Virus record (IMG/VR): IMGVR_UViG_3300009104_000034
Span: 1-45,965 of that record
Length of the DNA: 45,965 nucleotides
From: a virus
Direction: 5' to 3' (one strand)
Shown: in pieces, positions 7,772 to 14,082 of the stretch
Layout of the letters: each line of letters opens with the position of its first letter
Numbering within the stretch: position 1 is the stretch's first letter
The notes under the pieces: model-generated
Database searches by the model: none
The model's input: the letters and a program-made list of their open reading frames with translations, nothing else
Told to the model about the DNA's origin: nothing
Program-made: the position numbers and the translations under genes

Positions 7772-9701
7772 CTATGTTCAACTTTATAACATTATTATTT
7801 TCCCAACGATCTATTAAACGTTTTGTTTGTTCATCATCCATACCTGCTTTCATTAATGTCTCTTGAAATGTTTTAATCTTTACATTACCATCTGAATTTT
7901 TACATATATTCCACAACTCAACTAAGTTATGTTCTTTTGTTGACTTTTTATCAAAATAAATCTGTTCTTGAATTGATTGTCCATCTAATGATTGACCAAA
8001 TCCTTTATACATTGTAATTATTAATTTCTCTATTTCCTCTATGTCCTCAACATCAACGGTTTCTTTTAGTTTTAGTTTTGCGTATGCCATTGAAAGTCTT
8101 ACTAAGGCTTCAAGCTGTCTTATACCAACAGGCATTTGTGACTTTGCACTAGCAGTTCTCATCTTCTCGTATATTTTAAGAAGTTTTGATTTTGATTCAT
8201 CTAAAAGTTTTGGTTCAAGTTTCCTTGCATAATTAAGAAATGCCATTAACTGTGTCTCTGACATATATGCTGAGTCTTTACTATCTGTAAAAGAATTTAA
8301 AATATGTGTTGCTTTTGCCATGTCTTCTGTAACATGAACCCTGTCTTTAATTAACCAAATCATATCAAAACGTGATAAAAGTGGTGCAGGCACATCTATG
8401 TTATCTCTTAATGTACTATCTGGATCATACACACCATATTTTGGATTCGCAGCTGCTAATATTGCTGTTCTAGTTGGTAATGTCATTTGAATACCTGCTT
8501 TTGCTATACTAACTGTTTGTTGTTCCATAGCTTCATGCATTGAACTTCTATCATCTTTGTTCATTTTATCAAACTCATCAATAAACGCAAAACCATTATT
8601 ACAAATTGGTAACACGCCAGCTTGTGCAACAAATCTACCATCAGGCATTTTTACCATACCAATTGTCAATCCAGCTGCACTTGATCCTCTTCCACTTGTG
8701 TAAATAGATCTCTGTGTTATGGACTTTGCAAATTTTAATAGTTCAGATTTTGCCATTGATGGATCACCAACTAACAGTGTATTAATATCTCCTCTTTTTT
8801 TGGTTTTAACACCACCTACTAACTCCAAAAGAATGGCTAATTTAATATCACGGTAGCCATATATGTTTGGGGCAAATGACCCAACTAACCCATCAATAAA
8901 ATCACCATCTTTAGAATCAGATTCCAACTGTTTTAATTCTTCTGCTGATGGTTCAATTGGTTTTTGTTCTTCCAAATCATCAAGGCACAATATGTCAATA
9001 AATACATCATTTTCATTATTTTTAACATCTATAATACTTCTAAATAAACCTGTAATTTGTTTTCTTTGACCTACAAAAGATGTCCTAATATTCTCACCAA
9101 CTAACTTACCTGTTAAAATAACAGGGGAGTTGTTTTTAGAATCTTCCATAAACTCTTGCATTAGAATTGTTTGCACATCATCAGTGACAACTGACAGTGG
9201 GTCAACTTCTGTTTTTGCCTTTCTACACTGTGTATTATTACAAAAAGGAACTTGTATTTTTCTATCAATATTTGATTCAACACGGTAGTCTCTGTTACAA
9301 ATAGGACACAAAAATACGGCTTCTTTTATGAATGTTTTTGGTGAATCAATTGCTATAATTTGACAGTTAAATGTTATTGTTGTGTTTTCATACTTAGATG
9401 AAATACTATGCATGTTAGTTATTTTTTCTGAAACCAACTTAATTTTTAATCTTTTATATGCCGATTCAATTAATGGTAGCTTTTCTCTACCTCTTTTATC
9501 TGCAATCACCATGTAAATACATGTTTTAAGTAGATCTAAAAAGTTCTTAGGACTTTCTAAATAAAAATCTAAAAATGGCTGTGTTGATGGATTAAAACAA
9601 AATGTAGAATCTGGTCTTAAACCATCAATCACATCTGTGTATTTTGGGTGTGAGAGAGCTTGGTGTATTATGTCTCTTTGTGCAGAAAGTGAATAACTCA
9701 A
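7749..9701 (-). CDS. mcm: MCM replicative helicase
   Basis: A 650-residue minichromosome maintenance helicase that unwinds DNA ahead of the fork. The N-terminal domain carries a zinc-binding loop (CPIC at 132-135, partners at 154 and 159). The AAA+ core has MCM-type Walker A GDPSMAKS (312-319), Walker B FAFIDE (371-376), sensor 1 Asn 419 and arginine finger SRFD (443-446). The last 65 residues look like the usual winged helix. Full-length relative to archaeal MCMs, so likely active on its own. The start overlaps the RHH-like gene by ATGA. Confidence 0.95.
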   Translation of the reverse strand: MSYSLSAQRDIIHQALSHPKYTDVIDGLRPDSTFCFNPSTQPFLDFYLESPKNFLDLLKTCIYMVIADKRGREKLPLIESAYKRLKIKLVSEKITNMHSISSKYENTTITFNCQIIAIDSPKTFIKEAVFLCPICNRDYRVESNIDRKIQVPFCNNTQCRKAKTEVDPLSVVTDDVQTILMQEFMEDSKNNSPVILTGKLVGENIRTSFVGQRKQITGLFRSIIDVKNNENDVFIDILCLDDLEEQKPIEPSAEELKQLESDSKDGDFIDGLVGSFAPNIYGYRDIKLAILLELVGGVKTKKRGDINTLLVGDPSMAKSELLKFAKSITQRSIYTSGRGSSAAGLTIGMVKMPDGRFVAQAGVLPICNNGFAFIDEFDKMNKDDRSSMHEAMEQQTVSIAKAGIQMTLPTRTAILAAANPKYGVYDPDSTLRDNIDVPAPLLSRFDMIWLIKDRVHVTEDMAKATHILNSFTDSKDSAYMSETQLMAFLNYARKLEPKLLDESKSKLLKIYEKMRTASAKSQMPVGIRQLEALVRLSMAYAKLKLKETVDVEDIEEIEKLIITMYKGFGQSLDGQSIQEQIYFDKKSTKEHNLVELWNICKNSDGNVKIKTFQETLMKAGMDDEQTKRLIDRWENNNVIKLNIDGTYKRI

Positions 9702-10030
9702 AGTCTTCTCGAAACCTCCTTTCTTACATAATTTCCTAACTGTGTTAATCTTTCTTGAAGTTTTATCAAGTCATCATTTGAAAGACCGTTGATACAAACA
9801 TTCCATTTATCTGTCGTTGCCATGATTAATGGAAACTTTGAAGATACTAGCTTTGTATCGAACTCAGTTATTTTAGAATTTTTTGAGGCATGGTTTTTGA
9901 CATACTCATCTACTGCCACAGCCAATAAAAGGCTAAATGATAGATGTGCAGGTCTTATTCTTTCTAACGATTCAAAAATTGGTTTTGTTTTATTCCCAAT
10001 TGAAATCGTTGTAGTTTTTCTAAAATTCAT
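9698..10030 (-). CDS. Ribbon-helix-helix-like protein heading the MCM/RadA operon
   Basis: A 110-residue protein. Residues 5-45 read as a strand (TTTISIG) followed by two helices with SFSLLLAVAVDEYV, a pattern like CopG/Arc regulators; the C-terminal half is unassigned. ATG 10030 is preferred over the frame from 10054 because the TATA box at 10051-10060 puts transcription start at that ATG. As first gene of the replication operon just downstream of TTAAGTWA repeats, an autoregulatory or origin-binding role is an attractive inference. The fold call is by eye. Confidence 0.5.
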   Translation of the reverse strand: MNFRKTTTISIGNKTKPIFESLERIRPAHLSFSLLLAVAVDEYVKNHASKNSKITEFDTKLVSSKFPLIMATTDKWNVCINGLSNDDLIKLQERLTQLGNYVRKEVSRRL

Positions 10031-10050
10031 AATTAGGATACTAGGGACTA

Positions 10051-10060
10051 ACATATAAGT
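10051..10060 (-). promoter_or_regulatory. TATA-box promoter of the mcm-radA operon
   Basis: Minus-strand ACTTATATGT lies 21-30 nt before ATG 10030, the leaderless archaeal geometry. It would drive the RHH-like gene, MCM, RadA, HNH and nuclease-like genes. The TTAAGTWA cluster lies 50-150 nt upstream. Confidence 0.55.
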
Positions 10061-10111
10061 CTAATTAATTTTATAATTAATACTTGATCAACAATATGAC
10101 CAATGAAAAAA

Positions 10112-10205
10112 GGTTAAGTAAGTTAAGTAACATAAGATCGAAATATGAGTTAATTAACATTTAGTTAAGACAGTTTTGAAAGTTAGGTTACTTAAGTTAG
10201 TTAAC
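10112..10205. repeat. TTAAGTWA element cluster with long inverted repeat (operator array or origin)
   Basis: A non-coding stretch between the replication operon and the next minus-strand gene. Two 19-nt arms (10113-10131 and 10187-10205) are inverted repeats matching at 17 of 19 positions. Between them lies a perfect palindrome GTTAATTAAC (10149-10158) and a further GTTAAG. TTAAGTWA occurs at 10114, 10123 and 10192, and once inverted at 10188. It directly precedes the MCM/RadA promoter, so it may be a replication origin, an operator array, or both. No protein-coding frame runs through it. Confidence 0.55.
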
Positions 10206-10210
10206 TATTT

Positions 10211-10345
10211 TTAGACATTTAGCTCCAAATCAGGCTTAACATCATTTTGAACAAAACCATTTATAAAACCTTGAACCTTTTTGTCTTCAACAACCGTCTC
10301 TTTCAACTCTCCTTTTGAATTTTTCCAAGAAATTTTGATGAACAT
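10211..10345 (-). CDS. 44-residue hypothetical protein
   Basis: A small gene with its own TATA box (10367-10376) placed for leaderless translation from ATG 10345. The product is Lys/Val-rich, starts MFIKISWKN and contains an apparent strand-turn-strand pattern; it has no cysteines and no membrane segment. It sits between the wHTH gene and the TTAAGTWA cluster. Function unknown. Confidence 0.5.
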   Translation of the reverse strand: MFIKISWKNSKGELKETVVEDKKVQGFINGFVQNDVKPDLELNV

Positions 10346-10366
10346 AGAGACCTCTACACTAGTGAT

Positions 10367-10376
10367 GTATTTAAGT
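10367..10376 (-). promoter_or_regulatory. TATA-box promoter for the 44-residue gene
   Basis: Minus-strand ACTTAAATAC lies 22-31 nt before ATG 10345, with no ribosome site upstream of the ATG; leaderless geometry. Confidence 0.45.
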
Positions 10377-10396
10377 TTCGCTAATTATAAAAGGAT

Positions 10397-10660
10397 TTAT
10401 AATCTTTTAAAAATTCTGACACGACATTTTGCACCAGATTTAAATTTTATTGTTCCAAACTCTGATGAAAAGTAGCCCTCTTCTTCTAATTCTGTTAAGT
10501 ATATTAATGCCCTTCTGTGATGAATTTGTAAACCAGTTCCTATGATTTGTGCAGTTGTAGTTTTACCCTTTGATACCTTTTCAATTATTTGTTCTTTTGC
10601 TGTCTTTACTTGTAAAAAATCTTCATTTCCTTCCAATGTTAGAGTATACTTTGCTTTCAT
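10397..10660 (-). CDS. Winged-helix DNA-binding protein
   Basis: An 87-residue protein. Residues about 20-65 form a helix-turn-helix (KEQIIEKVSKGKTTTAQIIG, then IHHRRALIYLTELEEEGYF) typical of small archaeal winged-helix regulators. ATG 10660 overlaps the TGA of the upstream miniprotein (ATGA); a TTG three codons earlier is possible. It is third in the phosphoesterase/zinc-finger/wHTH operon, so it may regulate that operon or the adjacent replication region. Confidence 0.6.
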   Translation of the reverse strand: MKAKYTLTLEGNEDFLQVKTAKEQIIEKVSKGKTTTAQIIGTGLQIHHRRALIYLTELEEEGYFSSEFGTIKFKSGAKCRVRIFKRL

Positions 10661-10773
10661 GTATAACAATGCCTCTCATTATGCCAGCATTTCATACAAG
10701 TATTATCACCAATTTTTATGTTTGGCAAATCAACTTTATAATCAAGTGGTTTTTTACAAACTTTACAATCCAT
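10657..10773 (-). CDS. 38-residue zinc-finger miniprotein
   Basis: A tiny gene between two coupled genes: its ATG overlaps the phosphoesterase stop (TAATG) and its TGA overlaps the wHTH ATG. It has CKVC at residues 3-6 and CMKC at 26-29, with additional His and Cys near the end. The spacing fits a zinc ribbon. It may act with the adjacent winged-helix protein; that is inference. Confidence 0.6.
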   Translation of the reverse strand: MDCKVCKKPLDYKVDLPNIKIGDNTCMKCWHNERHCYT

Positions 10774-11603
10774 TATAAATGTCTCATTAATGGTTTTATG
10801 TCAAGTTTTGCTATATGTTTTCTTATGATTATCTCACCATTTGGTTCAATTATGAACTCTACCGTGCCTATATCAGGCGTGGTACCTGCTACCCCACCTC
10901 TAAATAGATGTGCATCTGGAAACTTCCAAGCTGGTGTTGATACACCATGAGTGTTTACAAACTCAACATGTACAAAATAATGAACATGACTTCTTACTAT
11001 TACATCTGCAGGGTGTAGTTTGTCTTTTTCAAAGTGCATGCCAGCTAGTTCTCTTGCTATTGCAGTAGTCCTATATGCTGCCCACTTGTTAAATCCTACA
11101 TGATGTGAAAAATTAAATATTTTACCATAACACTCTAAAAATGCATAATAATCAGTTGCTCCCTGACCACCATATGCTTTATACCTTAAGGCATTCATTC
11201 TGTTTGCTAATACCTCTTCATAGTTTGTACCATCAACTTGAACATGATACCCTGATCCTCTAACAAACATTATATTTTCATATCTACATCTTTTTGCTAA
11301 TTTCATAAAGTCTTGCATTCCGTCTTCAATATTTGTTGTCCATGATTGTTGACCAACTTGTTTTTTGTTTGCACCATCAATTGGTTCACCATTTATTACT
11401 AAAAGATCAGCCTTTTTTGATAATGCATCTGTACAATCATCCCAAGCTTCACCTAAAACTTGTTGAAGTTTGTTTGGTTTTATGTAAGTATCTGTTTCAG
11501 AAACATATGGCGATTCGCTACAAACTGCAGTTGAAGACATATCATGAATATCACTTCTAACTTCAATGACTTTTGAAGACTTACTACGACCCTTTAGTTT
11601 CAT
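10773..11603 (-). CDS. Calcineurin-like metallophosphoesterase
   Basis: A 276-residue protein with the ordered motifs of the binuclear metallophosphoesterase fold: SDIH near the N-terminus, VINGEPIDG (normally GDxxDG), RGSGYHV (in place of GNHE), FSHH and RSHVHYF (GHxH-like). Several ligands are changed (E for D, G for N), as in some phage members, so activity or substrate may differ. Likely substrate is a phosphodiester in nucleic acid or a nucleotide. It heads an operon controlled by a TATA box with an inverted repeat at the start site. Confidence 0.65.
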   Translation of the reverse strand: MKLKGRSKSSKVIEVRSDIHDMSSTAVCSESPYVSETDTYIKPNKLQQVLGEAWDDCTDALSKKADLLVINGEPIDGANKKQVGQQSWTTNIEDGMQDFMKLAKRCRYENIMFVRGSGYHVQVDGTNYEEVLANRMNALRYKAYGGQGATDYYAFLECYGKIFNFSHHVGFNKWAAYRTTAIARELAGMHFEKDKLHPADVIVRSHVHYFVHVEFVNTHGVSTPAWKFPDAHLFRGGVAGTTPDIGTVEFIIEPNGEIIIRKHIAKLDIKPLMRHL

Positions 11604-11605
11604 GA

Positions 11606-11634
11606 ATAGTCTACGAAGGACTATTATATAACCC
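11606..11634 (-). promoter_or_regulatory. TATA box plus inverted-repeat operator (phosphoesterase promoter)
   Basis: On the minus strand a TATA box (GTTATATAAT) is followed by a perfect 6-bp inverted repeat, ATAGTC and GACTAT (plus-strand arms 11606-11611 and 11619-11624, spacer 7), ending 2 nt before the ATG at 11603. The repeat covers the expected transcription start. The promoter at 22116-22144 has the same design, so a shared repressor is likely. Confidence 0.6.
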
Positions 11635-11641
11635 TATTGTT

Positions 11642-11998
11642 CTAGATATAATTTTTGTAATGAGAGTCGCATGACCAGCTTTCATGTGGTTTTTCATTTG
11701 GTGATTGTTTCATGTGCCAGTCTAATTCTGTTAGAACCTCATTGTTTGGGTGGTATATTTTAATATGTTGTTTATAATCATCTTCACTTCTACAAAGTCC
11801 AAAAGATGATTCATCACATAATTTACAAAGTATTGGTTTCACTCGATCTTGTGAAATTGGTTGACTTTGATTTTTTATGCACCAAGCACCACTTGGTTTT
11901 TTATGATCTATTAATTGCCATTTACCTGTCTTTTCATAGTGTTTTTTATTCCAGTATAATTCTTTTCGTCCACAAATGTGGCATGTTTTTTTAGCCAT
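11642..11998 (-). CDS. Zinc-finger protein with C2H2-like finger
   Basis: A 118-residue protein starting with CHIC. Its centre carries CKLC, another Cys, and a histidine pair in YKQHIKIYH, giving a C2H2-type finger; HKKPSGAWC and a C-terminal CDSHYKN add possible ligands. It is probably a nucleic-acid-binding accessory protein. It is preceded by a T-rich terminator of the gene at 12025 and only a weak TATA-like sequence, so it may be expressed by read-through. No specific family recognised. Confidence 0.6.
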   Translation of the reverse strand: MAKKTCHICGRKELYWNKKHYEKTGKWQLIDHKKPSGAWCIKNQSQPISQDRVKPILCKLCDESSFGLCRSEDDYKQHIKIYHPNNEVLTELDWHMKQSPNEKPHESWSCDSHYKNYI

Positions 11999-12000
11999 AA

Positions 12001-12013
12001 TAAAAAAAGGGGG
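12001..12013 (-). terminator. T-tract terminator after the gene at 12025
   Basis: On the minus strand CCCCC is followed by seven T, 12 nt after the stop codon. The same layout (CCCC then eight T) follows the probable capsid gene. T-tracts are the usual archaeal termination signal. Confidence 0.5.
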
Positions 12014-12024
12014 TTAAGAATAAC

Positions 12025-12369
12025 CTATTCAGGCTTTTTGCCTTTTGGATCGTACATTGTGAGTGCTAGCATTTCTCTACCAGAACCCTCTGCGATCTTG
12101 GTTACTACATAACATTCGAGACCATCTGAGGCATCTTTTTCAACAACTGCTTTTACAGTGTTTTGCCAATAGGGAGAGTTTCCTTGTCCAACTATTGTTT
12201 TTGCAAAAGAATGTCTTAGACCATCTGTAGTTTGTATTTCTATGACTTTTGCTTGATACTCTTCAACGAACTTTTCGTTAAATCCTTGTATGAAAATTGT
12301 TTCACCAGCTTTTAATGGTGTGGATTTTTCAAAAGAGCCATCAATGTCAAGAACTTCAGTGACTTTCAT
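12025..12369 (-). CDS. Hypothetical protein, possibly beta-barrel
   Basis: A 114-residue protein with alternating strand-like segments (KAGETIFIQGF, YQAKVIEIQT, LECYVVTKI), suggesting a small beta-barrel such as an OB fold, which would fit single-stranded DNA binding; this is a guess from pattern only. The C-terminus ends in a basic tail. It has its own leaderless promoter (12391-12404) and a T-tract terminator, so it is probably expressed alone. Confidence 0.5.
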   Translation of the reverse strand: MKVTEVLDIDGSFEKSTPLKAGETIFIQGFNEKFVEEYQAKVIEIQTTDGLRHSFAKTIVGQGNSPYWQNTVKAVVEKDASDGLECYVVTKIAEGSGREMLALTMYDPKGKKPE

Positions 12370-12390
12370 TATTACTCTATGTTATCAAAA

Positions 12391-12404
12391 CTATAATATA
12401 AGTC
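12391..12404 (-). promoter_or_regulatory. TATA-box promoter for the gene at 12025-12369
   Basis: Minus-strand GACTTATATTATAG lies 22-35 nt before ATG 12369; leaderless geometry, no ribosome site. Confidence 0.5.
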
Positions 12405-12407
12405 TAT

Positions 12408-12809
12408 TTATTCTTTTACCATTCTGATTAAAGCCATTAATTGATCCATCATTTTTGAACGAATCTGTCCAAATCTGTCACCATTGACATCTTCTTGTGG
12501 ATAAACTGCTTTTGTTTTATGATGTGCCACTAGGAAAAACTGATCCCAATATTCTGTTATTTTCTTAACTTCATCACTAACTTCAACATCAGGTAATTTT
12601 GTTACAATTGGAACTTTTCCATATCCTCCAGACAGTGTTGTTTGTCCTTTAGCAAATGGGGTATATTTTCCTCCTTGTGACTCAAAACATTCTTTATCAG
12701 CACATATTGCTTTAGGTTCTTTTTGATAAAATATATCATCGCCCACTTCCCAATCACTTCCACATATTTTACATGCGCCTGCATACTTACCTTTTATTTT
12801 GGTTCCCAT
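12408..12809 (-). CDS. Zinc-binding hypothetical protein
   Basis: A 133-residue protein. The N-terminal 40 residues hold CKIC and, after the glycine- and acid-rich turn WEVGDDI, a CADKEC pair: four ligands in a finger like those in some phage DNA-binding proteins. The C-terminal half is helical, ending in LMALIRMVKE. Start ATG 12809 is preferred over the longer frame from 12830 because a TATA box (12829-12841) lies 20-32 nt upstream. Transcribed divergently from the matrixin gene. Function unknown. Confidence 0.55.
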   Translation of the reverse strand: MGTKIKGKYAGACKICGSDWEVGDDIFYQKEPKAICADKECFESQGGKYTPFAKGQTTLSGGYGKVPIVTKLPDVEVSDEVKKITEYWDQFFLVAHHKTKAVYPQEDVNGDRFGQIRSKMMDQLMALIRMVKE

Positions 12810-12828
12810 TCCTATAATAAAACAGAAC

Positions 12829-12865
12829 AATAATATAAATCTTTTTAAGTTACGCGATAACTTAA
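12829..12865. promoter_or_regulatory. Divergent promoters with perfect 8-bp inverted repeat
   Basis: Leftward TATA box at 12829-12841 serves ATG 12809; rightward TATA-like CTTTTTAAGT (12841-12850) serves ATG 12870. A perfect inverted repeat, TTAAGTTA and TAACTTAA (arms 12845-12852 and 12858-12865, spacer CGCGA), overlaps the rightward TATA box and reaches to just before the protease ATG. The same 8-mer occurs in the cluster at 10112-10205. Confidence 0.6.
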
Positions 12866-12869
12866 TTTT

Positions 12870-13685
12870 ATGGACACGGTAGAAAAAGTACTATGGATAG
12901 TATTGATAGTATCTTTAGTATGCTTCTTTTCTTTAAATACTGCATTTGGTGAAGACAGGTTTGAAATATTAAGATTCACACACCCAGATAACCCCTCTGT
13001 TTGTATAATGGAGCCTGAGCCCATAGTTCAAGATAGATTTCATGAAGAGGTTTTTGATATGACAGTTCAATCTGTCTTAATTTGGCAGAATGAAATGAAA
13101 ACATATACTGGTGGTGATTGGTATATGCCAATTTCTTATTATGAACATGAAAATCATTTTGATAAGACACCAGAAGATTTCCCAGAGTGTAATATATTTA
13201 TAGAATTTCGTGAAAGAAATACAGGTGAGGGTGAAGGAACACCAAATAAAAAAGCACTTGGTTGGACAGGGTTTGACTTTTCAACATCATGGCATAAATG
13301 GTCATATGTTATGGTCTATATGAAAAGCCCAGAAATGAATCCTCATATTTCATTATGTATAGGTTGTGAAGAAAATAGTGATTTAACCATAGAACTTAAG
13401 CATAAAGACCTACCCTCTGACACGATTAATAGGATAATAATGCATGAGTTCGGTCACGCATTAGGAATAGGACATTATAAAGATGATAGAGTTGGTAAAA
13501 ATACACTACCAAGCCTCATGTACCCCACACTAAATCCATTTAAAGAAAACTCATTTAAGTTGGAAGAGGTGGATAAAGAGGCATTAAGAATGATTTATGG
13601 GGATGATGGGTTTGGTGGAGTTAAAGGACTGTCACCCTATTATTTTAGTGTTAAAGTCGATGATGTTGGTTGGAGATTAGAATAA
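12870..13685 (+). CDS. Secreted matrixin-like zinc metalloprotease
   Basis: A 271-residue metzincin protease. A hydrophobic N-terminal helix (about residues 7-25) followed by AFGED looks like a signal peptide or membrane anchor. The catalytic motif is complete, HEFGHALGIGH (192-202), with Met-turn SLMYP around Met 217. Length and layout fit matrixins without a propeptide. It would act outside or at the cell surface; thaumarchaea have a protein S-layer and no peptidoglycan, so degrading the S-layer during entry or exit is a reasonable inference. Start ATG 12870 follows the TATA box by 20-29 nt. It is one of two plus-strand genes in a minus-strand region, which suggests separate control or acquisition from a host. 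Confidence 0.85.
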   Translation: MDTVEKVLWIVLIVSLVCFFSLNTAFGEDRFEILRFTHPDNPSVCIMEPEPIVQDRFHEEVFDMTVQSVLIWQNEMKTYTGGDWYMPISYYEHENHFDKTPEDFPECNIFIEFRERNTGEGEGTPNKKALGWTGFDFSTSWHKWSYVMVYMKSPEMNPHISLCIGCEENSDLTIELKHKDLPSDTINRIIMHEFGHALGIGHYKDDRVGKNTLPSLMYPTLNPFKENSFKLEEVDKEALRMIYGDDGFGGVKGLSPYYFSVKVDDVGWRLE

Positions 13686-13692
13686 CAAAAGA

Positions 13693-13700
13693 CTTATATA
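13693..13700 (+). promoter_or_regulatory. TATA-box promoter for the gene at 13722
   Basis: CTTATATA lies 22-29 nt before the ATG, immediately after the protease stop; leaderless geometry. Confidence 0.55.
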
Positions 13701-13721
13701 ACAACTTATAAATTCACTAGT

Positions 13722-13937
13722 ATGGCAAGACGAAAAATTGGTAACTCTCACACAACTATTTGTGTTACTTGGGAAGATAAAGAGATGTTCAGAAAATTTG
13801 CACAGTTTGTAAAAGAAACAAAAACAGGTAAACTTTATGAAAGCGATGCTGTTTTATTTCATAAAATGCTAGAGTTTTTTGGAAACAGTCATAAACAAAA
13901 TGACACACCAAACAATACTTATCCTACCAAAACTTAA
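13722..13937 (+). CDS. Ribbon-helix-helix-like small protein
   Basis: A 71-residue basic protein. It has a strand-like segment (HTTICVTW) followed by two helices (EDKEMFRKFAQFVKE and YESDAVLFHKMLEFF), a pattern like small RHH regulators; the C-terminus is polar and disordered. It has its own strong TATA box just after the protease gene and could control the adjacent divergent promoter. DNA binding is inference from pattern. Confidence 0.5.
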   Translation: MARRKIGNSHTTICVTWEDKEMFRKFAQFVKETKTGKLYESDAVLFHKMLEFFGNSHKQNDTPNNTYPTKT

Positions 13938-14062
13938 TTTTTATTCTTTGCACAGTAAAGTTTTCTACACATTGGTGAACAATATATTCTCTGCCTACCC
14001 TTATAACGCCAAGGTAACACAGCCCCACATTCTATACAATGATGTGTATCATCCTTACGCAT
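13934..14062 (-). CDS. 42-residue zinc-finger miniprotein
   Basis: A short gene with four spaced cysteines: CIEC at residues 9-12 and CSPMC at 28-32, plus a further Cys, in a very basic context. The CxxC-x15-CxxxC layout matches each half of the 125-residue protein at 1046-1423. A TATA-like CTTAAATAA (plus-strand 14083-14091), formed by the last codons of the upstream gene, lies 21-29 nt before ATG 14062. It converges on the RHH-like gene with a 4-nt overlap. Confidence 0.55.
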   Translation of the reverse strand: MRKDDTHHCIECGAVLPWRYKGRQRIYCSPMCRKLYCAKNKN

Positions 14063-14082
14063 GAATTAAGTATATAAAGGTA

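Noticed and set aside
9789-10058. Plus-strand 89-codon frame opposite the RHH-like gene
   Set aside because: Antisense to a gene with a well-placed TATA box; no promoter or ribosome site of its own.
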